Of a DNA stretch of 64,000 nucleotides, positions 19,549 to 29,342 are shown one piece after another. The notes below the pieces were generated by a model. The model had not been told where the DNA came from. It searched no databases and saw nothing but the letters and a program-made list of their open reading frames with translations. Origin of the DNA: Methylobacterium sp. E-066 (GTDB lineage: Bacteria > Pseudomonadota > Alphaproteobacteria > Rhizobiales > Beijerinckiaceae); assembly GCF_022829635.1 (NCBI RefSeq), contig NZ_JAKSYO010000090.1:1-64000 (forward strand). The letters are read 5' to 3'. Numbering within the stretch: position 1 is the stretch's first letter; the number at the start of each line of letters is the position of its first letter. Position numbers and translations under genes: made by a program.

Positions 19549-20118
19549 ATGCACCCCAACCCCGACACCCTGCCCGCCGACCTCCCCGCCCCCGTCGATG
19601 ACGGCGCCGCCGATCATCTGCGCGGGATGAAGCTGCCCGACGTGGCGCTCACCGCGACGGACGGCCGTACGGTGTCGCTCGCGAAGCTGTCCGGCCGCAC
19701 CGTGGCCTATGCCTATCCGCGCACGGGCGAGCCGGGGAAGCCGGCCCTGACGCCGGACTGGGACGCGATTCCCGGCGCCCGGGGCTGCACCCCGCAGGCC
19801 TGCGATTTCCGGGATCACCATGCCGCCCTGCGGGAGCGCGGAGTCGCGCAGGTCTTCGGCCTCTCGACCCAGACCAGCGCCTACCAGCGGGAGGCGGCCG
19901 AGCGGCTGGGCCTCACGTTTCCGCTGCTGGCCGATCCGCACCGCGCCTTCGCGATGGCCGCCCGCTTGCCGGTCTTCGAGGCGGGCGGGCAGGTGCTGCT
20001 GCGCCGCCTCACCCTGGTGATCGACGACGGCGTGGTCGCCCGCGTGTTCTACCCGGTCTTCCCGGCCGATCGCGGCGCGCAGCAGCTGATCGACTGGCTC
20101 GACGGCGGCAGCGCCTGA
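19549..20118 (+). CDS. Peroxiredoxin, BCP/PrxQ-like with an insertion
   Basis: The 189-residue thioredoxin-fold protein resembles BCP: LPDVALTATDGRTVSL, then AYAYP, then GCTPQACDFRDHHAAL with C80 as likely peroxidatic and C85 as resolving Cys. Later come FGLSTQT, LTFPLLADP and LTLVIDDGVV. In ordinary BCP only about six residues separate YP from the GC; here about 20 do (RTGEPGKPALTPDWDAIPGAR). The substrate is presumably hydrogen or organic peroxide. Start at the ATG after GAGGAGACG; an upstream frame extension is unlikely. It is convergent with the NYN gene, with a large repeat between. Confidence 0.8.
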   Translation: MHPNPDTLPADLPAPVDDGAADHLRGMKLPDVALTATDGRTVSLAKLSGRTVAYAYPRTGEPGKPALTPDWDAIPGARGCTPQACDFRDHHAALRERGVAQVFGLSTQTSAYQREAAERLGLTFPLLADPHRAFAMAARLPVFEAGGQVLLRRLTLVIDDGVVARVFYPVFPADRGAQQLIDWLDGGSA

Positions 20119-20138
20119 AGTTTAGCCCTGGTCTCAGA

Positions 20139-20343
20139 GCCTGTTTGACTGCGCCATTGCAGTCGAAGGACGGTTCTGATCGACGGAGATCCTCATCTCT
20201 CCCCTCATCCTGAGGTGCTGCGCAGCAGCCTCGAAGGAGCCCTCCAGGGATCGCGCGGCCAGCTGGAGGGCTCCTTCGAGGGCTCCGCTTCGCTACGCTA
20301 CCTCAGGATGAGGTCGAGAATGGGAATGACCGGTCAAACAGGC
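20139..20343. repeat. Palindromic repeat, family A, copy 3 with outer inverted termini
   Basis: The inner element 20204-20312 has the CTCATCCTGAGGTG/TACCTCAGGATGAG ends. It lies inside a larger unit bounded by perfect inverted termini GCCTGTTTGAC (20139-20149) and GTCAAACAGGC (20333-20343). Decayed forms of the outer ends and flanks can be seen around the copies at 25820 and 28871. The size, perfect termini and non-coding interior fit a small non-autonomous mobile or REP-like element. It separates convergent genes. Confidence 0.85.
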
Positions 20344-20345
20344 AC

Positions 20346-20987
20346 TCAGCCCTCTTCGGATTCCGGCTGGCGGATGCCGTAGCGGTTCTCGAGGGCCGGG
20401 CTCGGGCGGGCGTCGCCGCGGTAGCGGCTGGCGGTCTCGCCGGCCGCCCGGACCGGGCGCTCGCTCGCCTCGCGGCCGATGCGGCCCGACAGGCTCGCCA
20501 GATCCACGAACTCGTCGGCCTGCCGGCGCAGCTCGTCCGAGATCATCGCCGGCTGAGTCTGGATGGTGGAAATCACCGTCACCTTGACGCCGCGCCGCTG
20601 CATCGCTTCGACCAGCGAGCGGAAATCGCCGTCGCCGGAGAACAGCACCATGTGGTCGATATGCGGGCTGAGCTCGAGGGCGTCGATCGCCAGCTCGATA
20701 TCCATGTTGCCCTTGTACTTGCGCCGGCCCATCGAGTCCGTGAATTCCTTCACGGGCTTGGTCACGACGCGGTAGCCGTTGTAGTCGAGCCAGTCGATCA
20801 GCGGCCGGATCGAGGAATATTCCTGATCCTCGATCATCGCGGTGTAGTAGAACGCCCGCAGCAGGGTGTCGCGAGCCTGAAATTCTTTGAGCAATTTCTT
20901 GTAGTCAATATCGAAGCCGAGAGCCTTGGTGGTGGCGTAGAGGTTCGCGCCGTCGATGAAGAGAGCGCTGCGTTGCGGTGCTGCCAT
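20346..20987 (-). CDS. NYN-domain (LabA/DUF88) putative ribonuclease
   Basis: The 213-residue protein has a PIN-like NYN domain. The acidic metal-binding residues sit in FIDGANLY, in KGNMDIELAIDAL and in LFSGDGDFRSLVEAM, followed by VTVISTI. The C-terminal 40 residues are Arg/Ser-rich and probably disordered. I start at MAAPQRSALFIDGANLY because the DGAN strand always lies near the N-terminus; a long upstream in-frame extension lacks family features. NYN proteins are thought to cleave structured RNA. Its place next to rsh and rpoZ is conserved in several Hyphomicrobiales, hinting at a link with RNA turnover under stringent control, which is inference. Confidence 0.85.
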   Translation of the reverse strand: MAAPQRSALFIDGANLYATTKALGFDIDYKKLLKEFQARDTLLRAFYYTAMIEDQEYSSIRPLIDWLDYNGYRVVTKPVKEFTDSMGRRKYKGNMDIELAIDALELSPHIDHMVLFSGDGDFRSLVEAMQRRGVKVTVISTIQTQPAMISDELRRQADEFVDLASLSGRIGREASERPVRAAGETASRYRGDARPSPALENRYGIRQPESEEG

Positions 20988-21347
20988 GGATGGGTCGAAT
21001 CCTGAAGAATACGGGTTGCCGGAAATCGTGTGCTGAAACGGCTGGGATAAATCCGGGCGGAAAGCCCGGGGCCGCATCGTCGCGATCGAATGCCGAGAGA
21101 GATGAAAGCCGGGACAGAAAAGCGCGGTCCCCTTCCGGACGACGGTCGCCCGGGCTTTCTCGACCATTCGGGCGAAACATACCCCTGTCAAGTCAACCGG
21201 AAGGAATGTGGCTCTCGATAGCGCCGTTTCCCCGGGGGGTCGATAGAAAAATCGTATCGCGGCGTATCGCGCCACGCGACTGGGACGATAGACCTCGGTT
21301 AATCCGATAAACCTGAGGTCCATCGCCCGTGCGGGCGGAAAAACATC

Positions 21348-23780
21348 TCAGCCGTTCACGCGCTCGACGCTGTTGACCGGGCGCTTGCCGCGCAGCTCGG
21401 CGATGATTGCCGTCAGATGCTGGAGATCCCAGACCGACAGGTCGATGGTGATGTCGGTGAAGTCCTGGGTGCGGCGCTTCATCGAGATGTTGTCGATGTT
21501 GCCGTCGTGGTCGGCGATCACCTGGGCGATCTGGGCGAACACGCCGGGCTCGTTGATCGACTTCAGCGCCAGGCGGGCCGGGAAGCGCTCGGTGCCCGAG
21601 GCCTCGGTGTCCCAGCGGACGTCGAGCCAGCGCTCGGGCTCGTTGTCGAAGGCGGCGAGCGCCGCCGACTGGATCGGATAGACGGTGACGCCGACGCCGG
21701 GGGTCAGGATGCCGACGATCCGGTCGCCCGGGACCGCGCCGCCATTGGGCGCGAAGGTCACCGGCAGGTCGCCGGCCAGCCCCCGGATCGGGATCGCGTC
21801 GCTGCGGCCCTCGGATTTGCCACCCTCGGTGGCCGGAAAGGTCAGCCGCATGGTCTGGTCGGCCGAGCGCACGAGCCGGCCGGCGCCGTTCAGCGCGCCC
21901 TGCGGCGTCGACGGACGGCGCTCGTCGCGGTGGTCGGGATAGACCGCCCGGACCACGTCGCCGGAGAACATCTCGCCCCGCCCCACCGCCGCGAACACGT
22001 CCTCGGTGGTGGCCCGGGCCAGGCGCGGCAGGGCGCCGCGCAGCTTGTCCTCGGAAAACGTCTTGGCGGCGCGCTCGAAGGCGCGGTCCAGGATCTGGCG
22101 GCCGAGCCCGGCATATTGCCGGCGCACCGCCGCCCGGGTCGCCCGGCGGATCGCCGCCCGGGCCTTGCCGGTCACCACCAGGGATTCCCAGGCGGCCGGC
22201 GGCGAGGCCCCGTCCGAGCGGCTGATCTCGACCTCGTCGCCGTTGGCGAGCTCGTGCAGCAGCGGCGCCATCCGGCCGTTGATCTTGGCACCCACCGCCG
22301 AGTTGCCGACATCGGTGTGCACCGCGTAGGCGAAGTCGATCGGCGTCGCGCCCCGCGGCAGGGCGATCAGCCGTCCCTTCGGGGTGAAGCAGAACACCTG
22401 GTCCTGGAACAGCTCCAGCTTGGTGTGCTCCAGGAACTCTTCCGGGCTGTCGCCCTCGGCGAGCAGCTCGATGGTCCGGCGCAGCCATTGGTAGGCGCCG
22501 CTCTCGGCGGCGAGCTTCGGATGGACGCTGCCCGGCTCCCTGGGCACGTCCTTGCCGAGTTCCTTGTAATGGGCGTGCGCGGCGATGCCGTATTCGGCGA
22601 TGTCGTCCATGGCGCGGCTGCGGATCTGCAGCTCGACGCGCTGGCTCTTCGGCCCGATCACCGTGGTGTGGATCGAGCGGTAATCGTTCTGCTTCGGGGT
22701 CGAGATGTAGTCCTTGTACCGGCCCGGCACCATCGGCCAGCTGGTATGGACGATCCCGAGCGCCGCGTAGCAATCCTGGACCGTGTCTACGATCACCCGG
22801 AAGCCGAAGATGTCGGAGAGCTGCTCGAAGGCGACCGACTTGCGCTCCATCTTCGACCAGATCGAGAACGGCCGCTTCTGCCGGCCGCTGACCTCGGCGG
22901 TGATGCCCTGGGCGGAGAGCTTTTCCGTCAGCACCTGCGCGATGGTCTCGACCACCCGCTCGGACTTGGCGGTGAGCCGGGCGAGGCGCTGGGTGATGGT
23001 GGCGTAGACCTCCGGCTCGATGTTGCGGAAGGCCAGGTCCTCCAGCTCCTCGCGCAGCTCCTGCATGCCCATCCGGCCGGCGAGCGGCGCGTAGATGTCC
23101 AGGGTCTCCTGAGCGATGCGGTGGCGCTTGTCCTCCCGCATGTGCTGGAGGGTGCGCATGTTGTGCAGGCGGTCGGCGAGCTTGACCAGCAGCACCCGCA
23201 CATCCGCCGCCACGGCGAGCAGCAGCTTGCGAAAGTTCTCGCCCTGGGCGGCCTGCTTGGAGACGAGGTCGAGGCGCTTCAGCTTGGTCAGGCCGTCGAC
23301 CAGCGCGCCGATCTCCGGCCCGAACAGCCGGCGGATCTCCTCCAGCGTCGCCTCGGTATCCTCGACGGTGTCGTGCAGGACCGCGGCCACGATGGTGGCG
23401 TCGTCGAGATGCAGGTCGGTGAGGATCGCGGCGACTTCGAGGGGATGTGCGAAGAACGGATCGCCCGAGGCCCGCTTCTGCGTGCCGTGCGCCTGCATGG
23501 CGTAGACGTAGGCGCGGTTGAGCAGCGCCTCGTCGGCGGCCGGATTGTAGCGCTTGACCCGCTCGACGAGCTCGTACTGGCGCATCATCCGCCGGGAGGT
23601 CGTCGGTTCCTGGATGGCACGCGGGGTCGGGGTCACGCCCGACTCTCCCGCAACCGGCGTGACGGCGCCAGCCCCCGGCGGCGGAAAAGCGCCGGTTGCG
23701 ACCGTATCGCCGTCCGAACGCAAGAACCCGGCGTCTCCGCCGGGTCCGGTCTCGTTCAGGTCGTGATCATCCAGGCCCAC
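21348..23780 (-). CDS. rsh: Bifunctional (p)ppGpp synthetase/hydrolase, Rsh
   Basis: The 810-residue protein has an HD hydrolase domain (LHDTVEDTEATL; LADRLHNMRTL). A synthetase domain follows (FGFRVIVDT ... YKDYISTPKQNDYRSIHTTV; QIRSRAMDDIAEYGIAAHAHYK), then a TGS domain (CFTPKGRLIALPRGATPIDF) and a C-terminal ACT domain (NEPGVFAQIAQVIADHDGNI). The RYKD sequence fits the RXKD class typical of bifunctional enzymes. About 64 low-complexity residues precede the usual start MMRQYELVERV; the true start could be at that internal ATG. The gene lies 25 bases after rpoZ, in the same operon, and governs the stringent response. Confidence 0.95.
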   Translation of the reverse strand: MGLDDHDLNETGPGGDAGFLRSDGDTVATGAFPPPGAGAVTPVAGESGVTPTPRAIQEPTTSRRMMRQYELVERVKRYNPAADEALLNRAYVYAMQAHGTQKRASGDPFFAHPLEVAAILTDLHLDDATIVAAVLHDTVEDTEATLEEIRRLFGPEIGALVDGLTKLKRLDLVSKQAAQGENFRKLLLAVAADVRVLLVKLADRLHNMRTLQHMREDKRHRIAQETLDIYAPLAGRMGMQELREELEDLAFRNIEPEVYATITQRLARLTAKSERVVETIAQVLTEKLSAQGITAEVSGRQKRPFSIWSKMERKSVAFEQLSDIFGFRVIVDTVQDCYAALGIVHTSWPMVPGRYKDYISTPKQNDYRSIHTTVIGPKSQRVELQIRSRAMDDIAEYGIAAHAHYKELGKDVPREPGSVHPKLAAESGAYQWLRRTIELLAEGDSPEEFLEHTKLELFQDQVFCFTPKGRLIALPRGATPIDFAYAVHTDVGNSAVGAKINGRMAPLLHELANGDEVEISRSDGASPPAAWESLVVTGKARAAIRRATRAAVRRQYAGLGRQILDRAFERAAKTFSEDKLRGALPRLARATTEDVFAAVGRGEMFSGDVVRAVYPDHRDERRPSTPQGALNGAGRLVRSADQTMRLTFPATEGGKSEGRSDAIPIRGLAGDLPVTFAPNGGAVPGDRIVGILTPGVGVTVYPIQSAALAAFDNEPERWLDVRWDTEASGTERFPARLALKSINEPGVFAQIAQVIADHDGNIDNISMKRRTQDFTDITIDLSVWDLQHLTAIIAELRGKRPVNSVERVNG

Positions 23781-23805
23781 GTGGCGCGGCTCACTGTATC
23801 CGGGT

Positions 23806-24216
23806 TTACTCGCCCTCGTCGTCGGTCTCGACCGGCGGGGCGAGGTTCTCGAGGCCGCGCAGCAGGTCCTCCTCGCTCATGCGGTCGAACTGGACCGCCG
23901 CATCGTCGCTGGAGGATTGCGGAGCCACGGCGGCGGCAGCCGGCGAGCTCGACAGCAGCGGCACGGTCTCGGCCTCCGGCTCGTCCACCTCGACGTATTT
24001 CTGCATCGAGTGGATCAGCTGTTCCTTGAGATCGTCGGCGGTGATCGTCTCGTCGCCGATCTCACGCAGGGCCACGACCGGGTTCTTGTCGCGGTCGCGG
24101 TCGATGGTGAGCGGGGCGCCGGCGGCCAGCAGGCGCGCCCGGTGGCTCGCCAGCAGCACCAGCTCGAACCGGTTCTCGACCTTCTCGATGCAGTCTTCGA
24201 CGGTGACGCGCGCCAT
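23806..24216 (-). CDS. rpoZ: RNA polymerase omega subunit
   Basis: The 136-residue protein begins with the omega core [26 protein letters not shown] and [14 protein letters not shown]. An acidic Ala/Ser-rich tail follows, as in other alphaproteobacteria. Omega assists assembly of the polymerase and forms part of a ppGpp-binding site, so its pairing with rsh is functionally sensible. The two genes are 25 bases apart and both are minus-strand. The C-terminal tail is longer than in E. coli (91 residues). Confidence 0.95.
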   Translation of the reverse strand: MARVTVEDCIEKVENRFELVLLASHRARLLAAGAPLTIDRDRDKNPVVALREIGDETITADDLKEQLIHSMQKYVEVDEPEAETVPLLSSSPAAAAVAPQSSSDDAAVQFDRMSEEDLLRGLENLAPPVETDDEGE

Positions 24217-24462
24217 GCGGGGCGGCTCCTCAGCTTAAGCGACGGGTGATGTCGGGTGTGGCGCCACTCTACACGGAATGCCGTTGTGCAACAAGCACAG
24301 CGGGTTGCACCGGGCGCGGGTCGGATGGGCGGGGCGATGCCCCTCCCCGATGCCCGGACTCCAATGCCCGCGGTGGTTCGCCGACAGGATCGATCGCTCG
24401 GGCCGCGCAGGTTGGAAAGGCTCCACGAGAGGCCGGAGGTCTGCGACGGCATTGGCATCCTC

Positions 24463-24580
24463 CCCGTCATCCCGGGGCGCCGCAGGCGAGCCCGGGATCC
24501 AGAACCGCCGACGGCACCAATCCTTGCCGCAACTGCGTTTCTGGATCCCGGGCTCCGCTTCGCGGCCCCGGGATGACGGG
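24463..24580. repeat. Palindromic repeat with CCCGTCATCCCGG ends
   Basis: CCCGTCATCCCGGGGCGCCG on the left faces CCGCTTCGCGGCCCCGGGATGACGGG on the right (ends inverted); inside, GGATCCAGAA faces TTTCTGGATCC. It resembles family B in design (GTCAT ... ATGAC) but differs in sequence. It lies in the 588-base gap between divergent rpoZ and fabD, which otherwise holds a possible TTGACA (24700-24705) for fabD and nothing else that I recognise. Confidence 0.75.
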
Positions 24581-24804
24581 GCTGTTGTCGGAACGGCTGC
24601 GGCGGAACGCCGACGTCGTCCGACAGACGGGGCAGCCCATGGGCGTCGCCAACACCTTGAGGCGCCTGCGCGGTGCCGCCCGGATTGTGCGACGCATTGT
24701 TGACACGGGCTGCCTCGGGTGCGAGTGCGCGCCGCTTATTCCAGGTGTTTCGGCCGACAGGGGCGGCGTTCGCGCGCCGCACGGCGAGAGCGATCAGACA
24801 AGCC

Positions 24805-25746
24805 ATGCGCGCACTCATCTTTCCCGGCCAGGGTAGCCAGGCGGTCGGCATGGCGAAGGCGCTCGCCGAAAACTTCCCGCAGGCGAAGGCCGTGCTCGAC
24901 GCGGTCGACGACGCCCTGTCCCAGCCGCTCTCGCGGCTGATGTTCGAGGGGCCGGTGGAGGAGCTGACCCTCACCACCAATGCCCAGCCGGCCCTGATGG
25001 CGGCGAGTCTCGCGACCTTGCGGGTGCTGGAGGCCGAGCGCGGCCTCGACCTCGCCCGGGACGTGGCCTGCGTGGCCGGGCATTCCCTCGGCGAATACGC
25101 GGCGCTCGCGGCCGCCGGCAGCCTCTCCATCGCGGATGCGGCCCGGCTGCTGCGCCTGCGCGGCGAGGCCATGCAGGCGGCGGTGGCGCCGGGAATCGGC
25201 GCGATGGCGGCCCTGATCGGCACCGATGTCGAGGCGGCCCGCGGGATCGCCGAGGCGGCGGCCCTCGAATCGGACGGCGCGGTCTGCGATGTCGCCAACG
25301 ACAATGGCGGCGGCCAGGTGGTGCTCTCCGGCGAGCGGGCGGCCGTGGAGCGCGCGGTCGGCATCGCCACCGAGCGCGGGGTCAAGCGCGCCGTGATGCT
25401 CAACGTCTCCGCACCGTTCCATTGCCGGCTCATGGGCCCCGCCGCCGACGCGATGGCCGCGGCCCTCGCCAAGGTCGACCTGAAGGCGCCCCGGGTGACG
25501 CTCTACGCCAACGTCACGGCGGGTCCGGTGGCGGAGCCCGCGGCGATCCGGGCGGCCCTGGTCGAGCAGGTCACCGGCACCGTGCGCTGGCGCGAGAGCG
25601 TCGCCGCCATGGCGGCGGCGGGTGTCGACCGGTTCTACGAGCTCGGCGCCGGCAAGGTGCTCACCGGCCTGGTCAAGCGCATCGCCCCCCAGGCGAGTGC
25701 CACGGCGATCGGCACCCCCGCGGACGTGGCGGCCTTCGCGCTCTAG
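24805..25746 (+). CDS. fabD: Malonyl-CoA:ACP transacylase
   Basis: The 313-residue enzyme loads malonyl groups on acyl carrier protein. Visible landmarks are FPGQGSQAVGMA at the N-terminus, nucleophile S94 in AGHSLGEYAAL, the Arg in LRLRGEAMQ, and the catalytic His in SAPFHCRLM. I start at MRALIFPGQG, the universal FabD N-terminus. It opens the fab cluster fabD-fabG-acpP-fabF, all on the plus strand, although repeats separate the genes. A TTGACA lies about 100 bases upstream with no clear -10. Confidence 0.96.
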   Translation: MRALIFPGQGSQAVGMAKALAENFPQAKAVLDAVDDALSQPLSRLMFEGPVEELTLTTNAQPALMAASLATLRVLEAERGLDLARDVACVAGHSLGEYAALAAAGSLSIADAARLLRLRGEAMQAAVAPGIGAMAALIGTDVEAARGIAEAAALESDGAVCDVANDNGGGQVVLSGERAAVERAVGIATERGVKRAVMLNVSAPFHCRLMGPAADAMAAALAKVDLKAPRVTLYANVTAGPVAEPAAIRAALVEQVTGTVRWRESVAAMAAAGVDRFYELGAGKVLTGLVKRIAPQASATAIGTPADVAAFAL

Positions 25747-25819
25747 ATCTTTCGATTCTGTGTGACCGCGTGATCGCTTTCGCAGGACGGTTCGAACCGA
25801 AGGATCTCCCACCCATCCC

Positions 25820-25934
25820 CTCATCCTGAGGTGCTGCGCAGCAGCCTCGAAGGAGGCTTCCAGGGATCGCGGCGCGATCTGGAGGGCTCCTTCGAAGCCG
25901 CCCGATCGTCGATTGGCCGGCACCTCAGGATGAG
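25820..25934. repeat. Palindromic repeat, family A, copy 4
   Basis: CTCATCCTGAGGTG and CACCTCAGGATGAG ends flank the usual core of GCTGCGCAGCAGCCTCGAAG and GGAGGGCTCCTTCGAAG. TCAAACAGGC follows downstream, matching the outer terminus of the copy at 20139, while the upstream partner is decayed. It lies between tandem fabD and fabG. Confidence 0.85.
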
Positions 25935-25986
25935 GTCGTGGAGGGGACGGACCGCTCAAACAGGCTCTTGAACGTAGGAAACCAGC

Positions 25987-26724
25987 ATGTTCGATCTCAC
26001 CGGCCGCAAAGCCCTCGTGACCGGCGCCACCGGCGGCCTCGGCCAGGCGATCGCCCGGGCGCTGCACGCCCAGGGCGCCACCGTGGCGCTCTCGGGCACG
26101 AAGCCGGCGGCTCTGGAGGCCCTGGCGGCGGAACTCGGCGAGCGGGCGAGCCCGGTGGCGGCCGACCTCTCCGACAAGGAGTCGGTGGAGGGCTTGGTCC
26201 CGGCGGCCGAGGCGGCGATCGGGCCCCTCGACATCCTGGTCAACAATGCCGGCATCACCCGGGACAACCTGTTCATGCGGATGAAGGACGACGAGTGGGA
26301 GCAGGTGCTCACCGTCAACCTCACTGCGGCCTTCCGGCTCTCGCGCGCGGCCGTGAAGGGCATGATGCGCCGCCGGGCCGGGCGGATCGTCAATATCGGC
26401 TCGGTGGTGGGCTCGACCGGCAATCCCGGCCAGGGCAACTACGCCGCCGCCAAGGCCGGGCTCGTCGGCATGACCAAGGCGCTGGCCGCCGAGGTCGCCT
26501 CGCGCGGGATCACGGTCAACTGCATCGCGCCGGGCTTCATCGCATCGCCGATGACTGACGCGCTCAACGAGAAGCAGCGCGAGGGCATCCTGACCCGGGT
26601 GCCCGCCGGGCGCCTCGGCGAGGGCGCGGAGGTCGCCGCCGCCTGCATCTACCTGGCGTCGGCGGAGGCCGCCTACGTCACCGGCCAGACCCTGCACGTG
26701 AACGGCGGCATGGCGATGTTCTAG
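25987..26724 (+). CDS. fabG: 3-oxoacyl-ACP reductase
   Basis: The 245-residue short-chain dehydrogenase reduces beta-ketoacyl-ACP with NADPH. The cofactor loop is TGATGGLGQAIA; NNAG follows; the catalytic set is S139, Y152 and K156 (IGSVVG; GNYAAAKAGL). The C-terminal LASAEAAYVTGQTLHVNGGM is typical of FabG. Its stop is the first base of the palindrome at 26724, which probably ends the transcript or protects its 3' end. Confidence 0.96.
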   Translation: MFDLTGRKALVTGATGGLGQAIARALHAQGATVALSGTKPAALEALAAELGERASPVAADLSDKESVEGLVPAAEAAIGPLDILVNNAGITRDNLFMRMKDDEWEQVLTVNLTAAFRLSRAAVKGMMRRRAGRIVNIGSVVGSTGNPGQGNYAAAKAGLVGMTKALAAEVASRGITVNCIAPGFIASPMTDALNEKQREGILTRVPAGRLGEGAEVAAACIYLASAEAAYVTGQTLHVNGGMAMF

Positions 26725-26772
26725 CGCATCATCCCGAAAGGTGGCTTCCCGCTTTCGGACGGCGATGATGCG
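26724..26772. repeat. Short palindromic repeat, family E, copy 1
   Basis: GCGCATCATCCCGAAAGGTG faces GCTTTCGGACGGCGATGATGCGG, forming a long interrupted hairpin directly at the fabG stop codon. A second copy with the same GCGCATGATG/CATCATGCGC ends is at 54522-54570. Related sequences are widespread in this group of bacteria, from memory. Confidence 0.7.
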
Positions 26773-27060
26773 GAAGCCAACGCCGAATCGACCCGTCCGA
26801 CACGCGTGTGCCACACCCATGAAGGGAATCTGAACGGCTCTCGCCAGGGCGGGAACCCTGTGCTACCACGCCCCGCAGCCGTACAGGGGGTTGACGGTTC
26901 AGCGGGTTTTCAGTCCAAGGCCCCCCGGCGGGGCCGTCCCGGTTCACCTCGAAACACGCGCGATCGACACCGGCCCGCCAACAAGCCCGCAGGGGCGCGG
27001 CGCGGCCACGGCACCACCCCGAGACGACTGACAGACCAAAAGGACGAGGACGGAAGACCG

Positions 27061-27300
27061 ATGAGCGATATCGCTGAGCGCGTGAAGAAGATCGTCGTCG
27101 AGCACCTGGGCGTCGAGCCCGAGAAGGTGGTCGAGAGCGCCAACTTCATCGACGACCTCGGTGCCGACAGCCTCGACACGGTCGAGCTGGTCATGGCGTT
27201 CGAGGAAGAATTCAACGTCGAGATCCCGGACGATGCCGCCGAGACCATCCAGACGGTCGGCGACGCGGTGAAGTTCCTGGAAAAGAACTCGGCCGCCTGA
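27061..27300 (+). CDS. acpP: Acyl carrier protein
   Basis: The 79-residue acidic four-helix protein carries the 4'-phosphopantetheine site S37 in [19 protein letters not shown]. Length and sequence match primary-metabolism AcpP. It follows fabG by 336 bases, a gap that holds the family E palindrome and a TTGACG at 26891-26896, so acpP may have its own promoter, as is usual for this highly expressed gene. It precedes fabF. Confidence 0.97.
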   Translation: MSDIAERVKKIVVEHLGVEPEKVVESANFIDDLGADSLDTVELVMAFEEEFNVEIPDDAAETIQTVGDAVKFLEKNSAA

Positions 27301-27472
27301 GGCGCCGGATTCGGTTTCACGCGGCGCGGGTGAGGCGAAGCAGCCCCCGCGCCGTTCTGCGTTTCGCGGTTCCGTGGCACGGATCCGGCCGCGATCGGTT
27401 GTACGAGATGCGCTCCGGGGATGGCCGGCGTCGATGGCGGCGGGGGAGCGCTCCTAAGACGGGACAGGTAGC

Positions 27473-28735
<1,263 letters not shown>

Positions 28736-28870
28736 GAACCGGTAATGTTTCCAGCACCGCGCAAGCAATGGCTTGATCGGCTGGCCTCACAAATCTGTTT
28801 ACCTGCTCTGTTTACCTGCGCGATCCAAGTCGCATGACGGATCTGATCGACGGAGATCCCAATTTTCCAC

Positions 28871-28979
28871 CTCATCCTGAGGTGCTGCGCAGCAGCCTCG
28901 AAGGAGCCCTCCAGGGATCACGCGGCTGGCTGGAGGGCTCCTTCGAGGGCTCCGCTCCTCTACGCCACCTCAGGATGAG
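28871..28979. repeat. Palindromic repeat, family A, copy 5
   Basis: CTCATCCTGAGGTG and CACCTCAGGATGAG ends bracket the usual core. The flank GATCGACGGAGATCC upstream and GACCGGTTCAATAGGCAC downstream are diverged forms of the flanks of the copy at 20139-20343, so the repeat unit extends beyond the inner palindrome. It lies after fabF. Confidence 0.85.
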
Positions 28980-29090
28980 GGTAAGAATGGAAAGACCGGT
29001 TCAATAGGCACCCCGGGGCCGGATCATCTTGAGTCCGATCTTGGGAAACGGAGCGGTTGCGCAATCCCGAAGCGCGCCTATCATGCGGCC

Positions 29091-29342
29091 ATGACGCTGG
29101 AATTCGCCTACCAGTTTCGACAGGACGCATCACGGTCGGGTCTGCGAGATCTCGATCGGGTCGCGCTGACGGCCGCTGCAACCAGCGACGATGGCGATGT
29201 GCTGACACCGGGCACGGAGGGAACCATCGTCAGCGTCTATCGCGATGGTGAGGCCTATGTGGTCGAGTTTCCGACGCCGGTCGGCGCCCTGGCGACGGTC
29301 CGGCCCGGGGACATTAGACTGGTCGAGCGCGCGCCGGTGTGA
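29091..29342 (+). CDS. DUF4926 family protein, possible antitoxin-like partner
   Basis: The 83-residue protein matches the DUF4926 pattern: LRDLDRVALTA, TPGTEGTIVSVYRDGEAYVVEF and a final V-x-PGDIRLVER. It is a small SH3-like beta barrel with no catalytic residue. Its TGA overlaps the GTG of the next gene (GTGA), so the two are translationally coupled. DUF4926 and DUF6883 genes are, from memory, often neighbours in bacteria, usually in toxin/immunity or toxin-antitoxin-like contexts; that role is inferred here. Confidence 0.75.
   Translation: MTLEFAYQFRQDASRSGLRDLDRVALTAAATSDDGDVLTPGTEGTIVSVYRDGEAYVVEFPTPVGALATVRPGDIRLVERAPV

Noticed and set aside
21417-24029. An 870-residue plus-strand open frame opposite rsh
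   Set aside because: Composition is the typical Asp/Gly/Arg/Val-rich shadow of GC-rich genes; rsh and rpoZ on the minus strand show all family motifs.
24246-24836. A plus-strand gene between rpoZ and fabD
   Set aside because: The frame runs through the palindromic repeat at 24463-24580 and has no ribosome site, domain or neighbour-like composition.
25780-25800. A tRNA T-arm-like GGTTCGAACC
   Set aside because: There is no cloverleaf around it; it lies in the flank of a family A repeat.
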